Shown here: positions 6,249 to 8,518 of the stretch, piece after piece
Layout: each line of letters begins with the position of its first letter
How positions within the stretch are numbered: the stretch's first letter is position 1
NCBI GenBank assembly: GCA_023145935.1
Contig: JAGLDB010000073.1
Coordinates: 1 to 8,518 of the forward strand
Direction: 5' to 3'
Source: Candidatus Sabulitectum sp.
GTDB lineage: Bacteria; Fermentibacterota; Fermentibacteria; Fermentibacterales; Fermentibacteraceae
DNA length: 8,518 nt
Program-made: the position numbers and the translations under genes
Notes under the pieces: model-generated
The model's input: only the letters and a program-made list of their open reading frames with translations
Told to the model about the DNA's origin: nothing
Database searches by the model: none

Positions 6249-6275
6249 TATTTACTTCTCAGAACTCAGTGTCAA
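6247..6275 (-). promoter_or_regulatory. Predicted promoter of the metal-uptake operon
   Basis: On the minus strand a consensus -35 box TTGACA (6270-6275) is followed by 17 bp and a weaker -10 box AATAGT (6247-6252, 4 of 6 matches). Transcription would start near 6240, inside the TTGCGAA array, so a bound repressor would occlude polymerase. The leader then carries AGGAGG before the barrel-protein start at 6198. Confidence 0.6.
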
Positions 6276-6289
6276 CTTTGCCAAGTTGA
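6272..6289. repeat. Short inverted repeat overlapping the operon -35 box
   Basis: TCAACTT (6272-6278) and AAGTTGA (6283-6289) are perfect 7-bp arms around a 4-base loop. The repeat follows the regulator gene by 17 bp and overlaps the -35 box of the next operon. It could be a second protein-binding site or a weak hairpin ending the regulator transcript. No T-run follows, so I do not call it a terminator. Confidence 0.35.
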
Positions 6290-6306
6290 AGCCGAAAATC
6301 AAAGAA

Positions 6307-6741
6307 TCAATTAATTTCAGAGCTGCTGCACTCCCCGCACAGGCCATGGATGGAAAAATGATATGGATGGCAATCAAAATCGTAAAGATCCTCGATTCTT
6401 TCAAGAAATGCGGAAATGTCTTTCTCAGATACTTCAGTGACAGAACCACAGTGCTTACACACCAGATGAATATGAGGACCGTGCTTACCGGTAGCGTATG
6501 CTGTTTTCCCATTACCTAGATCAAACTTGCTTGCCAATCCATTTTCAACCAGCAGATCCAGTGTTCTGTAGACTGTGGCAATATTTATGGAACTGGATTT
6601 TTCTCTTACAATTTCCATTACTTCTTCAGCAGACATGTGTTTGCCGCAATGTGCAATGATCTGTACTATCATTTCCCTCTGCGGAGTAATCCTATAACCC
6701 TGATCTCGCAGCTTTTTTAAATGTGTATGGCAATGAGACAT
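6307..6741 (-). CDS. Fur-family metal-responsive transcriptional regulator
   Basis: This 144-residue protein has the two-domain layout of Fur-family regulators. A winged-helix domain comes first (LRDQGYRITPQREMIVQII, residues 11-29, and the recognition helix INIATVYRTLDLLVENGL, 52-69), then a dimerisation and metal-binding domain. It has both structural zinc pairs, Cys95-Cys98 and Cys135-Cys138. A regulatory site is suggested by His87, His90, His92 and C-terminal His125, His128 and His132. By hand alignment, the positions of Fur Glu81 and PerR Asp85 are not acidic here, so it is probably neither a classical iron Fur nor a peroxide-sensing PerR. Its position before a Co/Ni-type uptake operon suggests a nickel- or cobalt-sensing (Nur-like) role; zinc remains possible. 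The frame is open further upstream to 6963, but the ATG at 6739-6741, with AAAGGAG just before it, gives the normal family length. Confidence 0.9.
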   Translation of the reverse strand: MSHCHTHLKKLRDQGYRITPQREMIVQIIAHCGKHMSAEEVMEIVREKSSSINIATVYRTLDLLVENGLASKFDLGNGKTAYATGKHGPHIHLVCKHCGSVTEVSEKDISAFLERIEDLYDFDCHPYHFSIHGLCGECSSSEIN

Positions 6742-6775
6742 TCTGACTCCTTTATTGAGAATGTTTGCAACTAGG

Positions 6776-6803
6776 AATATCTTGGTTTTGCCAGACCAGT
6801 CAA
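6776..6803 (-). promoter_or_regulatory. Candidate promoter of the Fur-family regulator gene
   Basis: On the minus strand TTGACT (6798-6803) is followed by 16 bp and GATATT (6776-6781), giving a leader of about 30 bases before the start at 6741. A lone, degenerate half-site (TTGCAAA) lies in that leader, but there is no palindrome like the one before the operon, so autoregulation is not evident. This promoter also argues against the longer reading of the regulator frame. Confidence 0.4.
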
Positions 6804-6848
6804 CAGGAATATGAAAAAGGCCTGGTTTCGCCTCGTTACTTGGAGAGG

Positions 6849-6909
6849 CCGAATCCGTACCCCGCCTTTTGCTCAGGCAGTTCGGGAGATCCGTGTGCAG
6901 TGGATTCGG
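6849..6909. repeat. GC-rich inverted repeat with inner stem in a gene-free gap
   Basis: The 302-bp gap between the regulator and the next operon holds a GC-richer patch. CCGAATCC (6849-6856) and GGATTCGG (6902-6909) are perfect 8-bp inverted arms. Inside them CCCG (6861-6864) pairs with CGGG (6883-6886) and GCC (6864-6866) with GGC (6876-6878). An alternative short hairpin uses ATCC (6889-6892) with GGAT (6902-6905). It could be a REP-like dispersed element or a small structured RNA; I cannot tell. No tRNA or known riboswitch is recognisable. Confidence 0.35.
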
Positions 6910-6975
6910 GAAGCTGATCGTGCTTGTGTTGGATTGCGCTGATTCGTTCCACATATTTGCCAAAGTGCGTTAACC

Positions 6976-7020
6976 TTACATATCTACAGTGTGACACTAT
7001 TGTTATCTTTGATGTATATT
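6976..7020 (+). promoter_or_regulatory. Candidate promoter region and inverted repeat for the 358-residue protein operon
   Basis: A perfect 5-1-5 inverted repeat AGTGTGACACT (6988-6998) lies 45 bp upstream of the GTG start. Two overlapping sigma-70-like promoters are possible: GTGACA (6991-6996), 18 bp, TATATT (7015-7020), or TTACAT (6976-6981), 16 bp, TATTGT (6998-7003). The first matches better but would leave almost no leader before the GGAGGAG ribosome-binding site at 7027-7033. The inverted repeat overlaps both and is a plausible autoregulatory operator. Confidence 0.35.
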
Positions 7021-7043
7021 CCAACTGGAGGAGACGCACATAA

Positions 7044-8120
7044 GTGAAATTTTACAAAGAGATTAATCTTACTTTTCGAGGGCAACTGGCTGATGAGGGT
7101 CAGATTCCTGTGTTGCAATTAACAATTGTTCTTCAAGCTTTGCAGAAGATTCTTTGTGTTATCGCAATGGAAACCCTGGGATTGACTTTCTCAAGTAGGC
7201 TCATAATTCCGAAGCAAATAAAGGAAAACTACCAACTTGTTTTTAGTGGTATTAGCAAGTGTTGCCTTCAAACACATGTTGCATTTGGCAATGTTAACAG
7301 TTCTTTGTTAACACCTGCAGAAATTGACAAAATACTGGAGAAATTCAATTTGATTAGCAAGCATGTGGAGAATCGTGATTGTGATTCTTTAGAATCGGAC
7401 ATACCCGATGCAGGATATAGAGAAAATATATTTTTTCAACTACAACAACTGATGCCTGAGTCTCACAGCGGCTATTCGCTTCAAGTAAGCGAAAAAGGGG
7501 CAGACTATTGTCTGTTCAATTCAGAGAAAGTCCAAGCAAAGTTTCTTGATTCGCAGTATGCTAAAGCTAAGAGTACTGCCGAGTTTCAAAAGAAGAATGG
7601 ACAGGTTATTGGCACATTGGTAGACATTAATTTTATGGAGCAAGAGATTACTATTTTGGATATTCTCAGCAAATCGCAAGTGACAGCAAAGTATAATCCC
7701 GATGCAGAATCAAAATTACTTGAATTGAGAAGAATGTTGTTGAAATTAACAGGTGTTGTTGTATATGGGCATTCGGAGAAACCCAAGAAGATTCTATCCG
7801 CTACTATTACATCCATGAGTACTGATGATTACCATCTTGAATCTGTTTTCACTGAAGGAAGCAACTTGATGCTAAAATCTCCAATTGATATCGAAGTAAG
7901 CTATGATTCTGGTCTGGAAATGTTATGTGCAAAGAATCTGGATCTTAACCTTGATGTTTGTGCTGTTTCACGGGTTGATCTTGAAGAGGAAATACAGCTT
8001 GAAATTGCTTCTCTCTGGAGAACTTATTCAGACGAAGATGATGAGAATCTTACTTCAGCTGCTCAGAAACTGAAGCACTTTCTGAAAAGTGCTATCCTCG
8101 AAACTTCATTAGATGACTAA
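7044..8120 (+). CDS. Unrecognised 358-residue protein, partner of a HicA-like gene
   Basis: I do not recognise a named family. The N-terminus (residues 7-42, LTFRGQLADEGQIPVLQL then an LQALQKILCVIA helix) resembles the opening of some bacterial hypothetical proteins. A middle segment (about 185-242, NGQVIGTLVDINFMEQEITILD... to LTGVVVYG) has the strand pattern and small-residue spacing of an OB-like or SH3-like barrel. The C-terminus (about 312-358) is acidic and helical (VDLEEEIQLEIASLWRTYSDEDDEN). There is no signal peptide or membrane segment, so it is probably cytoplasmic. The start is GTG, supported by GGAGGAG at 7027-7033. It overlaps the next gene by 8 bp, implying coupled translation. 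If the small partner is a toxin, this protein may be its unusually large antitoxin, or the two may form a complex. It is AT-richer than the transport genes. Confidence 0.6.
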   Translation: MKFYKEINLTFRGQLADEGQIPVLQLTIVLQALQKILCVIAMETLGLTFSSRLIIPKQIKENYQLVFSGISKCCLQTHVAFGNVNSSLLTPAEIDKILEKFNLISKHVENRDCDSLESDIPDAGYRENIFFQLQQLMPESHSGYSLQVSEKGADYCLFNSEKVQAKFLDSQYAKAKSTAEFQKKNGQVIGTLVDINFMEQEITILDILSKSQVTAKYNPDAESKLLELRRMLLKLTGVVVYGHSEKPKKILSATITSMSTDDYHLESVFTEGSNLMLKSPIDIEVSYDSGLEMLCAKNLDLNLDVCAVSRVDLEEEIQLEIASLWRTYSDEDDENLTSAAQKLKHFLKSAILETSLDD

Positions 8121-8397
8121 ACCCAAGCTTGTGGTGGAAAAGGCTCTCAGGAAAAAGGGGTTTCTGGAAGATTCTGGAGATCACCACCGATTCACATACA
8201 GAACACTCTCGGGGAAAACAAGCATAATCCGAACACATACCAGTCATTCTAAAGCCAAAAAGGAAATCAGTATCCAACTGATTAGCCGGATGGCCAGGCA
8301 GGTTAAACTTTCCCGAGCAGAATTTCTTGATCTTATAGATTGCCACCTTTCTCAAGAAGGCTATGAAGATATTCTAAGAGACAAAACTCTTCTCTAA
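8113..8397 (+). CDS. HicA-like small protein, putative mRNA interferase toxin
   Basis: This 94-residue basic protein starts with a HicA/YcfA-like double-stranded-RNA-binding fold. An initial helix VVEKALRKKGF (7-17) precedes the catalytic-type motif SGDHHRFTYRT with His24/His25, a strand KTSIIRTHTSH (35-45), then helices including ISRMARQVKLSRAEFLDLIDC (57-77) and a tail LSQEGYEDIL. Canonical HicA proteins are about 60 residues; the extra C-terminal helical part marks a longer subfamily that I have only seen as hypothetical or HicA-annotated proteins. HicA toxins cleave mRNA using the conserved His. The ATG lies inside the last codons of the upstream gene (ATGACTAA) without its own clear ribosome-binding site, so it depends on translational coupling. 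A typical HicB antitoxin is not seen. The gene ends 10 bp before the first CRISPR-like repeat. Confidence 0.65.
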   Translation: MTKPKLVVEKALRKKGFLEDSGDHHRFTYRTLSGKTSIIRTHTSHSKAKKEISIQLISRMARQVKLSRAEFLDLIDCHLSQEGYEDILRDKTLL

Positions 8398-8407
8398 AAC
8401 TTTACTT

Positions 8408-8518
8408 GCTGGGGCTTGCAGAGTTTTTTGATTTAAGTACATTGGCCTACATGAGTTCAGTCCACCCGATAACGCTGGGGCTTGCAGAGTTTTTTGATTT
8501 AAGTACATTCAGAAGGAG
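8408..8518. CRISPR. Edge of a probable CRISPR array (two 36-bp repeats, one 30-bp spacer)
   Basis: Two identical 36-bp units (8408-8443 and 8474-8509) begin GCTGGGGCTTGCAG and end GATTTAAGTACATT. They are separated by a 30-bp unrelated spacer (8444-8473); another 9 unique bases follow before the window ends. Identity stops sharply at both borders of both copies, as in a CRISPR array. The 36/30 geometry is typical of class 2 systems (types II, V, VI) more than of types I or III, whose spacers are usually longer when repeats are this long. No cas gene or leader is in the window. Only 10 bp separate the HicA-like stop from the first repeat, so a leader, if present, is probably on the right. With two repeats the call is strong but not proven. 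Confidence 0.75.

Noticed and set aside
6272..6289. Intrinsic terminator after the Fur-family gene
   Set aside because: The 7-bp stem is real but no T-run follows on the minus strand, and it overlaps the -35 box of the next promoter.
6811..6942. Plus-strand 43-codon open frame starting ATGAAAAAGGCC
   Set aside because: It has no properly spaced ribosome-binding site, the peptide is Arg-rich with no recognisable family, and it lies across an inverted repeat where several frames are open. A tiny gene is possible but unsupported.
6742..6963. In-frame upstream extension of the Fur-family gene (74 extra residues)
   Set aside because: The ATG at 6739-6741 has a well-placed AAAGGAG and gives the normal family length. 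The extension has no Fur-like sequence, covers the GC-rich inverted repeat and contains the likely regulator promoter.
8396..8427. Hairpin AAAACT/AGTTTT followed by a T-run as terminator of the HicA-like operon
   Set aside because: The stem is AT-only with a poorly paired interior, and the T-run is part of the 36-bp repeat that recurs at 8474, so it is better explained as repeat sequence.
8408..8509. Attachment-site or duplication explanation for the 36-bp direct repeat
   Set aside because: No integrase or tRNA is nearby, and the exact 36-30 periodicity with sharp borders fits a CRISPR array better, though two copies alone do not exclude a simple duplication.

Overview
The window looks like a chromosomal segment of a Gram-negative (diderm) bacterium of moderate GC content. 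It encodes a predicted outer-membrane beta-barrel and two lipobox-bearing lipoproteins. I cannot name the species; the mix of genes would fit an environmental or uncultivated lineage, but that is only an impression.

Layout, left to right. (1) 1-161: possible 3' end of a plus-strand gene cut by the window edge, not recognised. (2) 128-815, minus strand: a VapBC-type toxin-antitoxin pair (AbrB-fold antitoxin, then PIN-domain toxin). Its promoter -10 box sits exactly in the loop of a perfect 8-bp inverted repeat, a likely autoregulatory operator. (3) 933-2021, plus strand: a lipoprotein with a clan GH-A-like glycoside hydrolase domain. (4) 2043-6198, minus strand: a six-gene operon for uptake of a transition metal, probably nickel or cobalt. 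In transcription order it encodes an outer-membrane barrel, a His-rich lipoprotein, a NikL/CbiN-like membrane-anchored periplasmic protein, CbiM (substrate-binding membrane subunit), CbiQ (EcfT-type coupling subunit) and CbiO (ATPase). Genes 2-6 overlap or nearly abut, and two use TTG starts. (5) 6307-6741, minus strand: a Fur-family metal regulator directly upstream. Between it and the operon are a promoter with a perfect TTGACA -35 and, over the presumed start site, four alternately inverted TTGCGAA half-sites, probably this regulator's operator. (6) 6742-7043: a gene-free stretch with a probable regulator promoter, a GC-rich inverted repeat and a probable promoter for the next operon. (7) 7044-8397, plus strand: a two-gene operon of an unrecognised 358-residue protein and a HicA-like small protein overlapping it by 8 bp, possibly a non-canonical toxin-antitoxin pair. 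(8) 8408-8518: two identical 36-bp repeats separated by a 30-bp unique spacer, the visible edge of a probable CRISPR array that runs off the right end.

Working model for the core: the barrel lets metal through the outer membrane, the lipoprotein and NikL-like protein capture it in the periplasm, CbiMQO imports it with ATP, and the Fur-family protein shuts the operon down when metal is sufficient. The flanks carry two toxin-antitoxin-like modules and a CRISPR array, as expected for accessory or defence-rich DNA. The most notable items are the operator array, the 358-residue/HicA-like pair, and the repeat array whose 36/30 geometry suggests a class 2 CRISPR system.
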